A stretch of DNA of 64,000 bases from Coturnix japonica (lineage: Eukaryota > Chordata > Aves > Galliformes > Phasianidae): contig NC_029518.1 of assembly GCF_001577835.2 (NCBI RefSeq), forward strand, positions 72,602,319-72,666,318. Direction: 5' to 3'. The notes under the pieces were generated by a model. That model saw only the letters and a program-made list of their open reading frames with translations. It had not been told where the DNA came from and ran no database searches. Position 1 is the stretch's first letter. Each line of letters opens with the position of its first letter. Both the position numbers and the translations under genes were made by a program. Positions 1-13,700 of the stretch are shown here, piece after piece.

Positions 1-3000
1 ATTACATTCTGTGTTCTTGAAAACAGCCTAAAATCAGCTGACTTTTTTTCCTTGTGGAGCTGTGTTTCCTAATGCGTTACGTGGCTATAGACGGAATTAC
101 AGCCACAATAGAAATCAGAACTTGCTATTTTGTCAGCTCTTTCATTAAAGCTGCAGATCCGGAGGCAATATAACGGCAGTAGCATCTGGCACTGAAGATG
201 AGATGTTGCCAGCTCTTTTAGGTTGTTTTCACACATCAGCAGGGTAACCTCATCCTGCAGGAAGCATCATCGCCCTGCCCATGTGACAGCTGCCTGCATC
301 ACAGCTACAGCAATTTGTGCAGGAACCTCTGCTTCACAGCAGCTCCGCAAGCAGTTAAAAACTTGCAGGCAGAAAGAAATGCTCGATATCTCAAATTCTG
401 CACCGTGTGGATTCTGCTCAATTTCACTTGTTACTCTACTTGCTGTAACAAATGATCTCTTCTCATGTACTTTACCTGTAACCCAAAGGAAGTGATAGCA
501 AAACCCTGTCCAGCCAAAGAGATGCAGGTAGGGTTGCTGCTGAGCAACCAGGGGCAGTCATGATGCAGGAATAGATGTCCAGGGCTCTTATCAGAATTGC
601 CCATGATGAGGCCTGTGGCAAAGTCTTGTTTGCACAGGAGAAAAATGTCTCTGGTTCCCTCAAGTACCCACATGAGTTTTAGTTAACTGTGTGTTTTGTG
701 CTGAGAGGAAGAATTCCAGAGTTCTGACAATGCAACATACGTTTCCTCCCACATTTGTATGGAATATTGGTGCTATACATACTTGATATCACTGTGTTCT
801 AGAAGTGGTGGGTTTTTTTCCCCTAAGCAAATCACCCCGGGTCCAGGGTTTTGGCTTTAGTTTTGTTACTGATCTTGTCTCTCAGCAGCCAATAATTTTG
901 TTTGTTTTTCTTCTTTTAGGGAACTACACTTGAAATGATTTTATAGGAAGTTTATAGTCTTTTGTATTGAAGGGACATTGTTTGGTATAATCGTGAACAC
1001 CACCTTTAGAACCCAATCATGTCCCGATTCTCTATCATCATGCATCTGTCATGTATTTTTGAACCCTACTGCAGTTGTCCTACTTGGATTAGAAAGTGAG
1101 GCTTCCTTTAGAATCGGCGCATGTAATGCTGTAATGGGATAGAAAGTACTGCAGTAATAGCAGGGTGGCAAAGTCTTTGGCTACAGCAAATGAGAATGAG
1201 CCCAAATGCAGCAGACACAGATGCAGAAATGAAGGAAAAGAACTGCTTACCTTTGGAAGGCCTCAGGTAGGCAGGGATCTCCAGTGAGATGCCCTCACCT
1301 CCACTGCCAGCCCTTAAATGAGGTCTGGAAGGGATCCTGGCTCCACCCCTTCTGGTCACTCGGGTACATTGCATGCACCTGAGCTCCAAGGGATTGGCCC
1401 TGCCTTCCCACCAAATGCTTAATCATTGTTTCAGCCCATGACTTTGCATTTCTGCTACAGCAGGTGGCATAAATGATGTCTGACATCTGGAAGATGCTGT
1501 GAGTGCACCAAGACTTCACTACCTTGTTAAAACCATTCAATCCTGTTGGATCATAATGCTCATTAAGTGAAGGCAATCAAGTACTGTCACTGAAGGTAGG
1601 CATTTTATTTTCAGCGCAAAAAGTTCTTGTACAAAACCCCTTGTTCTTTCTTGCTCTGGCAATCAATACACACTTACAAAAGAGCAGGTTTGTCATTTTT
1701 CCTCAAAGACAAATAAGCAAAGTGTAATGGCTGTAAAAATTGATCGATGTTTCTATTTGAAGCATGTGTGGAAATAAAAGAAGTGTCAGACAGCTAAATG
1801 CTGCAAGCAACGTGGAAGGTGGTTGGAATTCAAATAGCGTATAATTGACTTTCTGTTTAAAATTAGCAGGAAAAATAATCTGTATGAGTTTTACTACAGT
1901 GGACAGGAAACTCAAAGCCCAGAGTCCCCAGCTGTTTTTCTGTCTCACTGGCATCCTGTGTGCTAGATCTCTGCACAACAGGCTTTATTTACTCTGACAG
2001 GGGCGTAGTAAGGATTAATGGATCCTCTCTCATACTCTGAAATCTTTGTGTTGGCTGAAGGGAAGCCAATATAGAGAACTGTGGAGGGCTGTTTCTAATC
2101 CATGCTTCCTTTTGCTATTATAGAAACGGGGGGATTTTACCTAACCTTGGTCCTATCTGATGCAACTATCTTTCAGGTACATCACTGAAAAAAAAAACAA
2201 ACCAGAGGCAGAAGAAACAAAAGCAGAAGTGGGTAATTGCTTCATCCAGCATCACCTTTCTGCAGGGTCGTGTTTGGTTCCTGAAGGTACCAAGCTCAAA
2301 GTCAATACTGGTTAGTGTTCAAAGCACCGTACGGTCTAATCTGCTAATGTGTGATTTATTCCAAGGTCTTTGATTTTGTGTTTTGAACGAGGATATTTGA
2401 CTTTAACATAAGATGCAAAGCTGGTATAGAATGTGGCTAAACCACTAGAATTCCTTGATTTACATCCCACAGTAGAGAAATGCAATGGGATTATTTTTAC
2501 CCCCTTTTACAGATCTTAATCTGAATACTCTTTATTACTGAGGAGGTTGGGGCAAGCTGCCATCAACTGCTAAAAACGGGAATACAGCTGTCAAAAGCTT
2601 CCTCTTTGCCAAGGTTTTATGTTAATTATATTTATGAAATAAAACTACTTAGGGAAAAAAAAAATAACAACTTCTTTAATTTGTGATTGTGTCAGCAGAT
2701 CCCATAGCAGTGCATGCTTTTACCCAGGCAGCACCTTAGCATGGAGGAGGTCTTTGCACAGGAGCACTGAATGCACAACAGCCGTCCTTCTCTGGCAAAA
2801 AAAAAAAACATTGGGGGAAGGATTGGGATTCCAGAACCTGAAATTTCTATTCAGTCTAATAGTCGTAAAGAATCTGAGGCTGTAAAATGTGCATTAATAT
2901 TAATGTCCCCCGATAGGTGATGCTATGAGGAAAACGAGAGGTTAAATTACTTAGGAAAATGTTGGGAAAATTCGTACAAGCTCTCTGTCAAGAAATTGTC

Positions 3001-3310
3001 TTAAGGGCAGCATTTTCTTCTTACACGCTCATTTATCAAACCTGATTTCCACTTTGGAATTCTTCAAAGAAAATGCTTTGGTCTGTGTACCGGTGTCAAA
3101 ATTTGTGTTAAGAATTGCATGGGGCTTCGGGTGAGCTTTGGTTCTGTTTGTGCCCTCCTTTGGGTGCCCCCGTCTCCCAGCTCAGCCACTTCTCTCTCTC
3201 TCTCTTAGAGAACTGGTAGTGACAGGGAATCTGGATGCTGGGAGTGCAGATCACTGAGGAACACCCTTTTCCAAGACTCACAGGTGAGCAGAAAATTCCA
3301 GTTTCCCTTG
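1..3310. other. no gene seen; upstream or far-5' intronic DNA
   Basis: No open frame here has a recognisable domain, and no coding exon pair with matching phase was found. AT-rich bird DNA with short A or T runs. A moderately GC-rich block near 1260-1480 may be an old dispersed repeat, but I cannot name it. If PHIP keeps its vertebrate position beyond the 3' end of IRAK1BP1, it would lie off the left edge. Confidence 0.5.
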
Positions 3311-3313
3311 GTG

Positions 3314-3440
3314 GTGCTCAGGGATATGATTTAGTGGAGGGCTGTTAGAGTTAGGGTACTGGTTAGGCCATGGCTGGACTTGATGATCTTGAAGATCTTT
3401 TCCAACCTGGGTAATTCAATGATTCTATGATTCTATGATT
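3314..3440 (+). repeat. CR1 LINE, 3' end fragment
   Basis: The text runs from the GTGCTCAGGGATATG-type segment through the 'GGACTTGATGATCTTGAAG' segment and ends in two tandem ATTCTATG octamers. This is the diagnostic CR1 3' terminus, in sense orientation. It is strongly 5' truncated, as most CR1 copies are. Confidence 0.93.
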
Positions 3441-6400
3441 TGCTTTCTGGGTGTTTGGTCCATGGTTCCTTCTATGTCGACATTGATTTTCTTTTTTGTT
3501 TTTTTTTCCTGATTTTTTTTTCTTTAATTATTATTATTATTTTTATTTTACAGCTCCTGTGAGGAATTTTGCTTCCTTAAAGAGATCACAGCACAGCAGT
3601 GTTGCAGTTGGTCCCACCCAAGCCCAGGACTGGTTTTCAGGCACACAGCTAAGTGATGGGGAGCCAAACGTGCCATAAGGCACCATTTTTATGGTCATTT
3701 TCGTCATGGTTTTGGTTGACAGCTTTTTGTACCCCCTCAAACAAAGTGCCTGCTTTAGCAGAGACTGAGACTTGGCTTTGCTTGTAAGGATGTTCCTGCC
3801 CCTGCCCTGCTTTTAACATCTTCCTTTTTGAGGAATGAAGATGCAGTCTGAGAAGGCTCATGCTGAAGCAGCTCTGTCTGCTAATGCCTTCCTCCCCGGG
3901 GGAGGAGGGGTGTCAATTTTAAGGGAGATGACCCTGTTTAAGTAACTACGGAACAGCTGGTACTGTTGTGTGCTGTCATATGCAAATGTAAGTATGAGGT
4001 TAAACTTGAGTGAAATACAGCTGCATCAAACTGGAAGTTCTTGATGGAGATGATGACAGTGAAAACCCTGGAGTTGAAAGGCGACGTTTAGCATTTATCT
4101 CTGGGTGATCTACCCATGCTGTACTGCACAGGCTGCTCCATGTTTTTGAGGGAAAATGGGTCGTTTAATATTTAATCACTGCTGCCCTCTGAAGAGTTTA
4201 CCTCAGTCACCAGGTACCTGCATCTCACGTCAGTAGAAAAGCCTTCAGAGTGCTAGAAATGACTTCTTTGCTAACAGTACATGGAAAGAACAAGAGTAGG
4301 GAGGGGCTGCTCAAAAAAGATAAAGAACAACTTAGGCTAAGCCTGTGTAGAAAATGTACCTTAGATTCTCTTGCTTGATTTTCAAAGGTTTGTTTCACTG
4401 AGCTTGGTCTTCCACCAGAAAAAAAGCTTTAGCTCTGCATTACTGCACATTGTTTTGCTGCTCGGTCCCTATCGTGGTTACATCTATGAAGTGTGGCCAG
4501 CAGTAACAGCTGTGAGCTGTGGTCAGCGTAGAAGTGAGATTAGAGGGACAGTAATACAGGTTTGGTATCTGGAGCCCTTCAAAATGCTGAGGCTGGTGTT
4601 GCTGTCACTGCGTTACAAGTCTGACTCCATATTTTATTTTTATCCTCTCCCATCCCATTTCATAGTTTGACTTGATTGCTAAAGTGGCAAACTCTTCTCG
4701 AATTGTTTTTCCCAAGCTTTCTACTGTCCAGGGGGGAAGAAAGGGTGGGAAAAAATGCTTTCTAATACTTGTACAGATTCAATCCAGGGTAACAAAAGAG
4801 TTTGACTTCGACTCCTACCATTGCCAAGAACACATAAAGACACGATGTGGAGAGGATTAATAAAGAAAGATCTAAAACCACCTTTCACCACATTATGTAT
4901 CGCTCACAAAGAAAGAAGTGTGGATTTAGGTTGTTTTCCCAGTACCTGCTGCTCTGCAGATCAGGTCACAGCTGTGTTTTTTTATTCTTACCAGAAACCA
5001 ACAACACAGTTTGTCCCATTGCATGAGCCAATGTTCCTGCTCCTTAGAGGAAGAAGTATGTATGTGTATGTATACCAACCTATATGTATGGAAAGACCTT
5101 TCCCTTGCACAGATAACCTTTCCAACATTAGGGAGGAACATGCTGTCTGTCAGGAAATGGCCTATATTCAAGTAACAGGAAGAGTAACCTGAACATCTCA
5201 TCATTTTAATTGCATGGAAGAATAATGGTTTTATTATCTAACTGAAGTGAGTTATGCTATATTTTATTAATTGAGAAACAACTTGTTCTGTTGTTTTAAA
5301 AGCATTTTTCTCAGGTTAGGTTTGTATTTCCAGTCTAGGCCGGTATTTATGTGAGGTTTTAATGGGGCAGACCTCCATGCTGCATAGGCTGACATCCACC
5401 CGCAGACAAAACCCCAGGGCTACCCATTGAGTTCCCACATCATTTGTTTTCCAACAAAGCTGCCTTGTAGCTGCTATTGTAGTTTTTGCCAGCCTCTAGT
5501 CATCTTTGTACAGCCTTAGTAATGTGGGCAGACCCCAAAGCAAAGAAGGACACTGGGGAGGCCCTGAGGATGGGAAGGGAAGGACACTGAGGAGTAACAC
5601 AAGCTACGGAGGGGTGAAAGAAGCAGAGCCAAATCTTGACATGTTTTTCCTTAGCTGCCTGCATAGACAAGGCACAGGAATTCAAAGCATTTTCTGCACT
5701 AGTTTGATTGCACTACCCTTGTTTGATTGCATGCCCTGGGATGCTGAATGTAAGCCTGATACTATGTTTTCATGGGCCCTGGGCTCAAAACTGTTGCCCA
5801 AGAAAATGCCATTCAGCCCCAGCAACAATGGAAGGTGTTCTGGTCAGCAGTGTGATATACAGAAAAGGTGACGCTACTCCATCATGAAGGGTCCAGCAGT
5901 GACTTTTCCCTGTCTGTAGGAGGGATGTAATGACTCATTAGCTGTCTAACATGTGTTAGGCTGGTATTTATAATATACGTTGCTGATTTCATTCATGATA
6001 GAATGCAGAGGAGCTTTCAGCCCGTACCAACAAATTATTTTGTTCTTGTATTTTTTGCATTGTGGCAGAGACTGAGGCCAATTGTAGCACATGCCTGCAG
6101 GAAAAAACAATGATAGAGCTTTCTATAGTTGTGTTTTTGTTTGGAAAGTGTAGATATCAATGCTACTCACTGCAGTGATGAAGAGGTGACATATTCAGCG
6201 GCTGCGCAAGCAGACCCAGCCTGGTAGAGGCCAGAGTGAAGTCTGATGGATGTCTTGAGAAGTGAGGAGGACACTCAGGCTTCAGTTATGCATTCATCCA
6301 CCCTTGACAGAGCCAGGCGCTGTGCCCACTGTGGTTCAGAGCGCTCAAGAGCACTTGGAGCTGCCAGGAGGGCGGTCCCAGTCACACTGTGTTACAAGTG

Positions 6401-6867
6401 TGTGTTACATCCTGATTGTCTTTTGCATAATATTCAAATCAGGGGACTTCCATCGAGCTTCTGTTTGTGGCAGGGAAATGGGCTTGTTCGCCTTTCCGGA
6501 AGAAACAGCTGAAATCTGTGCTCAGGGGAGCAGCGCGTATTCACTCAAAAGGAAGCTGTGAGAATAAGAAGCAACTCTTCCTTTCTTTCTGTTCTCCTTT
6601 CATAGGGTAAGGGTTAGGGGTGCTGTTCTCTCTCGGGCCACAGAGTGAAGAGCCCGTGGGGTGGGGGCTGTGGGAGGCAGCCCTTGGCTGTACCTCAGGG
6701 TGGACGGAGCGGAGCAGAAACACGTGCTGATGGCTGCTGAGGTACCTGGGGGTGTGCACAGGTCTTTGGGGTCATGGGCCCTGCCTGCTGGCTGGGCAGT
6801 TCAATTGCAGTGACCGCCAGCATTCTGTAACCAGTGTGGAGGGGTGACTGTGGTGTCGGTGTGCTTC
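3441..6867. other. no gene seen
   Basis: Several open frames of 60-123 codons occur, but none has a recognisable domain or supporting splice phase. Acceptor-like tracts precede 3209 and 3554. Their frames do not join to each other or to the downstream gene, so I do not call exons here. Confidence 0.45.
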
Positions 6868-7141
6868 CAGCAGGACAAGGGGAAATGGTTTGAGGGAGGA
6901 AGATTTAGGTTGGATGTCAGGGGGAAGCTCTTTACTATGGGAGTGGTGAGGTGCTGGAACAGGCTGATGAGAGAGGTTGTGGATGCCCCATCCCTGGAGG
7001 TGTTCAAGGCCAGGTTGGACGGGGCCCTGGGCAGCCTGGTTTAGTATTAAACAGGGAGGTTGGTGGCGCTGCCTGTGGTGGAAGGGTTGGAGATTCATGA
7101 TCCTTGGGGTTCCTTCCAATCCAGGGCATTCTGCGATTCCA
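6868..7141 (+). repeat. CR1 LINE, 3' region
   Basis: About 270 bp of CR1 3' UTR-like sequence: 'GGTTGGATGTCAGGGGGAAG', the 'GTGGTGAGGTGCTGGAACAG' stretch, 'GGAGGTGTTCAAGGCCAGG' and 'CCTTCCAATCCAGGGCATTC'. Sense orientation, ending without the usual octamer pair. Open frames over it on both strands are repeat artefacts. Confidence 0.93.
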
Positions 7142-7548
7142 GGCTGTGGTGTGACTGTGACCTGTGTTACTCTTACCTTGCGGTAATGCTTCTGATCTGA
7201 AGGAGACATTCTTGGAAAGAAATCCCTCCATTCTGCACATAATACTGCATCTAAACAGCTTTTTCTGAGGCCATCGATCTGATGCGTCAAATGTGTTTAA
7301 TGCACTTAATTACTCTATTTCAGCCTTCTATTAGTTTCTACAGACGCTCTCAAATTTAATGTAGCGAAACCTAATTTACGTTTGTGTGTACAGTTTGTGT
7401 ATTATCCTGTGGAGTAACAAAGCAATCCGCAGGGAACTTTTAAGCTCTATGCAGTTAGGCAAGCTGCATGTTGCCTTATTTATCTTTCTTTTTTTTTTTT
7501 TTTTTTCTTTTCTTTTTCCTTTTCCCCTTCCCCGCTTCTCTTTTCTAG

Positions 7549-7716
7549 ATAAGGAGAGCAGGGAAGTGTCTTTGAAGATCTTCTTGTTGGGATGCTTCAC
7601 ATCAGCACAGCTGCAGCCCTGCATATCTGCGCACTGCTGGCTGCGCTTCCTGCACAGTATTACATATCCCAGTGGTATGGAACACAGCCTGCTCAGCGCA
7701 TCCGAATGACAAAAAG
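7549..7716 (+). CDS. exon 1 of the YccV-domain gene (coding from 7592)
   Basis: A very strong polypyrimidine tract ends in TTCTCTTTTCTAG at 7548, so this is probably not the first exon and an untranslated exon should lie upstream. In-frame TAA at 7550-7552 closes the frame, leaving ATG 7592 (G at -3) as start. It codes residues 1-41 plus two bases of Arg42 (AG). The donor is AAAAG|GTGGTA, a weak site. The next exon supplies the G that completes AGG. If the tract is not a functional acceptor, this could instead be a longer first exon. Confidence 0.72.
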
Positions 7717-10700
7717 GTGGTACATCTCTCCTCCCTTATGCTACTTGTTAGAGAGTTCTCTTGACATTCCCAGTGAATCTTTGTCCTGGAAAGTGAGACT
7801 TTGAGAGGGACGCTGCCCATTCCTGCACAAAAACAGTCACACCAAACCTAAGATATTGTTATGGCTTAATGTGGCTGTATTAAAGAGACTTTAAGCGTCT
7901 GAGTGACAACTCTTGCTGTCTTCACGTAAAAATCTGTGTATAATTTACCTGACTGCACAGCTGCATCTCATTCTGCTTTTGGACATTCCAATCTATATGA
8001 ATAAGTCCCTTTTAAAAGATGAGAAATGAAATGTTTGAGTAGTAAGACTATTTCTAAGGTTCTGTTACCTTTTGATACTTATTCTTAATACAGGCTTTCT
8101 TGTACAGTATGAGTCACTATGGAGTCTTAAGTAACAGAAATTCTCACATTACACATTACTTAAGGAAGCTGTACCAGTTGTATCAATAGAGTCAGGCAAA
8201 TGCCCTTATTTTGTTCATGAATTAAGAGTTTATGTATTGACAGGGGCACAGGTACATTTGGTTAAACATGAGGCGGACAGTAGTGCATCAGATCCAAGTA
8301 TTTAGTCGTGGTAACAATTGTCAGTGTTGGTATCTTGAAGATGTACCATGCAAAAGGAAATTGGGGGGGAGGGGTGTAAGGATTCCCATTTAAAACACTT
8401 AGAGATTTCACAGCTGAAGACCGCTGCTAACTGTTCAGGTTCACGATGAATCTTTTGGGTATCATTTAACAGACCTTTAGTAATGGGCACCATTTTTAAA
8501 ACGCCTTGTGCCCGGTACTCCCAGCTAACAGTTGAAACAGCAGAATCTGATGCAATTTAGCAACTCCTGTGTCCTGACTGCAGAAAAAAAGCTGCTTTGC
8601 CATGACAGGTGATATTTTCCAACATTTCCATGTGGTTTACTGGCACAAGTGGTGATTGAAAGGGTATTTATTTGCAGTCTAGTTATGAACCTTGAGAAGA
8701 ACTTGTTCCTTGTCGTGGGCTTTTTTCTTCCTGTTCACTGCAGAAGCGAAACCTTCAAGTTTGAATGTGTATAAATGTAAATGCTGATATATTTGTAAAC
8801 ATAAAATGCCTGTAGAAGGTTTTAAAAACATTGTGGTGTTATTTCTTTTTTACTTTTGAAGGTTAATTTCCTGTAGGAGCAGCTTTATGAAATCTTACTT
8901 GAGCCTGGACCTGTGGGCAGATCGTTTGAAGCTGTGGCTATCAGAGGCGAGGTGGGTGTTACGCACTGTCTGCATCTTTCAAACACAGCCTATTTTTAAC
9001 AGGAGGTTATGCTTCAGGGGCGAAATGAGTAACAGAGGGGAAATGGTTCTCATTTTCTTGTTGAGACTGATTTGTGGCTTTGCACCAGTTTTAAGATAAC
9101 CGTTGCATGTCTTCTACACAAAGGTGCAATCTGAACTCCGTGTGAAGCTGGACATAATTCACGGCAGTAATTCTCTATGTATTATCCGCTGCTTTAAATC
9201 TGTATCAAAGATCACTGGATTAACTGCATTAACCTTTGTATGATAAGATCTACAAGGATGAGATGGGTGTCTTATGCTGTCTGTGGTGGCTCTAGAAAAT
9301 GCAGATGGGAAATCTGTGGGTTTAGGATTCAGACTTGGTTATTGGTTACATGTAGTTGAAGTGGTCCAGAAAGATATAAGACTGTATCCATTTACCCATA
9401 TGCCACTTCAGTTTAAGGCAATTATTGAATGGATTTGTGCAGGGAGGTTAAAGGTCTCCTCTGTGATACGTAACCCTTGTGCGGTTGAAATACCAAAGGT
9501 TCTATGCTGCCTAGACATTAAAGGTGCTTTATAATTGATTCATGTACAGTGATTCAGGTGCTAAGAACAACTGTGGAAAATTCATACTTACTTTTACCCC
9601 CAGGAAAGCTTAGCAGAGTGGCACACAAACGGAAACTGTGCTGCTCTCAGCTTCACCGTAAATTGCTTTGCAGCTTTACAGAAAGTATCAGTTGTGTGTA
9701 AAGACAGAACCTTAAAACACTAAAAGATCGGTCAGTTATTTGAATATTTTTAGGAGCAACTTGTGTTTTCTGCTTTTTTTTTTTTTATCATTAAAAAAAA
9801 AAAAAAGATTATCCTAAAAATCTGGGGACATTTGTGACACTCCAAACCTTCCTTACTAACTGCTGTTTTCAACAACACAGTCTGGCAAGTCAGGTTATTT
9901 GCCCCTTTCTGCTTCTGATAAAAGGTATTTGTCAACCTTAAGCCTTCCAGCAGCTGTGAGTTAACTGAAGATTAATAAAAAAAGAGAAAAAAAGAACTGT
10001 ATAGTTTGCACAGTTGTGGAACCTGCTTTTGCTTTCTACCAGGCAGGGTGAAGGGAAGAAGACTGAAAGAGCAAAGCTGGCGAAGCTCATAGAAGAAGAG
10101 GGAAGGTAGGACAAACACTAGTTCTTTGGCACCAGCAGGTTCTTGTCTGCTGTGGATGGACTGGTCTGCCATGGGCCGGGTTGCCCAGATTATTTGTTTT
10201 CATAGATTGCTCCTACTATATTTTGAGCAGAAGAAATATTTGATAGCCTACCCAAAGCACCCCCACAAAAAAAGCTGAGTTCCCCGCCTTTAAATTCAGC
10301 TTAGCACAAATAAGCTATATTTACTATTGCCTTAAGCTGGGGCTGGTTGCTGACATCAAATCCGAATAATATCAGGCTCATCCAGAGAAAGTAAATGGTT
10401 TTTTTTCTGAAATACAGATTCTAATGCAGCTGCGGAGCTACGTATCCAAGGAAGTTCTATTCATATTCTTTTATCCTCTCAGAAAAAAAAAAAATTCCTT
10501 TGTTTTGAAGTGGTGTTAAAGTAAAATTCTCATTCTGCTTGGGCTCCAAGTTATGAGGAATTTTGAGCCAAAGGTTTTGCATCATTCCTTTATTCAGACA
10601 AGGGCCTAAGGTAATAATCAGAAAGCTGATTATCCTAAAACTCAGTTTCTAATTAACTTGTTTGAATGTTTGGTTATTAATTTTGCATTTTAGGAACTGG

Positions 10701-13700
10701 TACCATGGAGAAAAGGAAATTAAAAGTGCCTACAATGAAGCAGAAAACCATTCTTATTTTGCAGGTATGGAAGACTTTGCAGTCCTTTTGGATTTTGCTA
10801 GTGATGATGTGTTCCAAGTTCTCCTATAGTGCATTCCTATACTTAGCTTGTATTTCTTTTCCCTGTGCTCTCTAAACACCGGTACAATTCAGTAAGCAAA
10901 ACAGGACATGTAAAATCTGAGGCCTTTCAACCTTGTGTTGTGAGATGTTATCAATACACCACATATATGTGTCTGTTCTATTGAATAGATTTGTGTGTGT
11001 TGTATTGATGTATGAAATAACAGTATAGCTTTCACTTGACTTGAATGAATGCATTTAAATCAACTTCATAAAACGAAAAAGAAACCATTGATTATTCTGC
11101 TCTGATAAAAAAATTTCCCACAGCAGATGGAGTAGAAACATTCCATGACCCAAAATGGAAAAAGAATAATGACAAAATTAGTTATTGTGTGTAGCATTGT
11201 AAAATGTTGAATATAAATGTGAAGCTGAACAGTAACTGTCAATACATACCTGTGTTTGTGCTTTCCAAAACACTTTTAAGACTTGTATGTAATATCAAAG
11301 ACACACAAATAGAAAATGACCTTCCTTATTGATTGCTGCTTTGTCAAATATCACAGTAAAACTTCTGGGGGGGACAAAAAATACTAAAACAACCTGTTTC
11401 CTTCCTAACTCTTCCCTATAAATCTAACCAACTCTCTTGGACTACTAGGACCACTAGAAGTCAGAAGAATGCGATTGTCTGTGTAAATGCTTAATCATAG
11501 AATCACAGAATTACTCAGGTTGGAAAAGATCTCAAAGATCATCAAGTCCAACCACGGCCTAACCATAGTACCCTAACTCTAACAACCCTCTGCTAAATCT
11601 TATCTCTGAACACCACATCCAAATGGCTCTTAAACACATCCAGGGATGGTGACTCAACTGTGTTTAATGTGCTTCATAAAATACTTCTCCTCACTAATTT
11701 TCTTTCTTTATGAAATTAGCTTCATCTCACATTCACAGTCCGAAGCCTAAATCTATCCAGTTCAGTGTGGGACAGGTGATAGTTCACAAAAGATTTGGTT
11801 ATTTGGGAGTCATTGTTGGATGGGATGTGAAAGCTGAAGCTCCAGAAGAATGGCTACAACACAAATATCCTCCAGAAAAACAGGTCTGGCCGAATTAAAC
11901 TCCTATTTTATGAATACAGACACAGAATAACTCTGGTTAAAAACAAGAAAATCTCATACACTCCTTCAGACCTCCTGCTAGCCTAATGGCAAATACTTGA
12001 TTCCCCTGTCAGCTCTGCAGCTGAGATATACCTCTGCTTCTTCCGCACTATCATCACTGTAGAGCTTTGCTTTTGCAGCACTGATTGGTTAAACTCTGCT
12101 GGTCAGGGTTGTGCTTGACATTTCTTGACTTAAAATTAGTTTTAATACACAGTGTTGTTATTTAAAATAGAAGCGTCAACATGTAACGTTAGAACAAATT
12201 TCTCATGACATGTAAATGAAGTTGGAAAGTTTCACCTGATCTTCTAGAGCAGATATAATTGGTAACTGCACCTAAGAAATGCAAGCAAGTCTTTGTGTTT
12301 AATCAGTTTCAGACAGGAAGCCATGCTTTTGAGGCAGCTGAAATGCGTATCTGTTTAACAATGAATTTTTATTGGAATTCTTGAAGTTTTTGAAATTCTG
12401 TAGCCTAAGTCTGCGTTGTATTAGAAAATCAGATGCTAAATGTTCGTTGACAGTGCTGGCCTGATAACGCAGTGCAGGATACTTGGGAGTTGGCCACTGC
12501 CGTGCTGCTTAAGTGGCAGGAAGGCACTCATTGGTAAGCCAGAGAGGACTGAAAATGAGAAAGAATGAGAAACTGCCTGTAGATGAGAATTCATGTTCAG
12601 CTGGGAGCAGACATTCAGCTCATTTTGTCCCTTCCCTGCTGTAATTTTATCCATCTGCTACTCATCCTTGGCTACTAAAACATCTGCATTCTTACTCTTT
12701 CCCCTTCTGTTTGTCCCCTCAATGGTATTGTTACCAACTCTACACCCATGTATTTTCCATCAGGCATTCTGATTCATTTTAAGCACCTTACAGTTTTCTG
12801 TTCTTGCAGTGACCTTGTGTTCATATTATGGTTTTAATTTCAGTACTGAAAGTGTGGTTTAAGTGTGGTGTTTTGGTTTTATGTTTGTTTTGTTTATACT
12901 ACTTTTGACTTGGCCTCACCTTTTCATGTCTTGTGCCCCTGCTATGCAAAATGCCTTCTGACCATTACGAGGCAACTATTAAGCTATTACTAAGCTAAAC
13001 TATTTGCTTGTTGCAAATCTCCACTGAATATTAGCCAAGATTTGAGCCCATCCTTTTTCTGCCTTGCATCCATTACCACATTGTTGAGCAGAGGCCATTG
13101 CCTGTCACATGGATCAATACTAACTGCCGCACAAACTCCATTTACCTGCCTATATTCATCCATCACTGTTTTGTGTTTAGACTGTGAGTTGCTTTAGGTG
13201 GGAACATTTATGGACAGTAGTCAGCACAGCAGAATCCTGGCCAACGACTGGGGTTTGTAGGCACTACAGAAATAATTATAAGCAAAACTTCCTTCTTAGC
13301 TAGAGGATTTTTATATATTGCTGCATACACAAGTTGCCGTAGTTTTATCCATGATTGGACACTGATGTTGTTGGATGCGTTCTGAATTTGACCCTTTCTC
13401 TCTGGTGCTCTCTGTCAACAGCTATGAAGGTAGGAGGGCTAACATTACCATGAGACCCATACACAGAAAGCAAGACCCAACAACTATTCTAAGTCATATA
13501 TCTTGACAGACGCACGGAAGAAAATGGTACTTAAAATCTTGGCTCTTAAAGTTATATATACATATATAATTGCCAAGAAGAACCACGCTGCATTTTGATT
13601 GTTTTATATTTAGTTTTCCAAATTGATGTTGGCGTGATCATAAAACGTAAGCTTGCCATATGTATATATTGAGTGGTTTTTGGTTCTGTAAGTCTAGTGA

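Noticed and set aside
1260-1480. GC-richer block that looks like part of a dispersed repeat or LTR
   Set aside because: No second copy in the window and no diagnostic ends; cannot be named.
3209-3283. Exon-like segment (CTCTCTCTTAG acceptor, CACAG|GTGAGC donor, 25 open codons)
   Set aside because: No partner exon with matching phase; the next acceptor-like site (3554) joins in a frame that stops at once. It could be an untranslated exon but nothing else supports it.
3554-3678. Open segment after a long T-rich tract ending in CAG (possible terminal exon)
   Set aside because: The open frame needs a phase-1 donor that I cannot find, no domain is recognised, and no AATAAA follows nearby.
6772-7290. 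172-codon open frame on the minus strand
   Set aside because: Most of it lies over a CR1 3' end read backwards.
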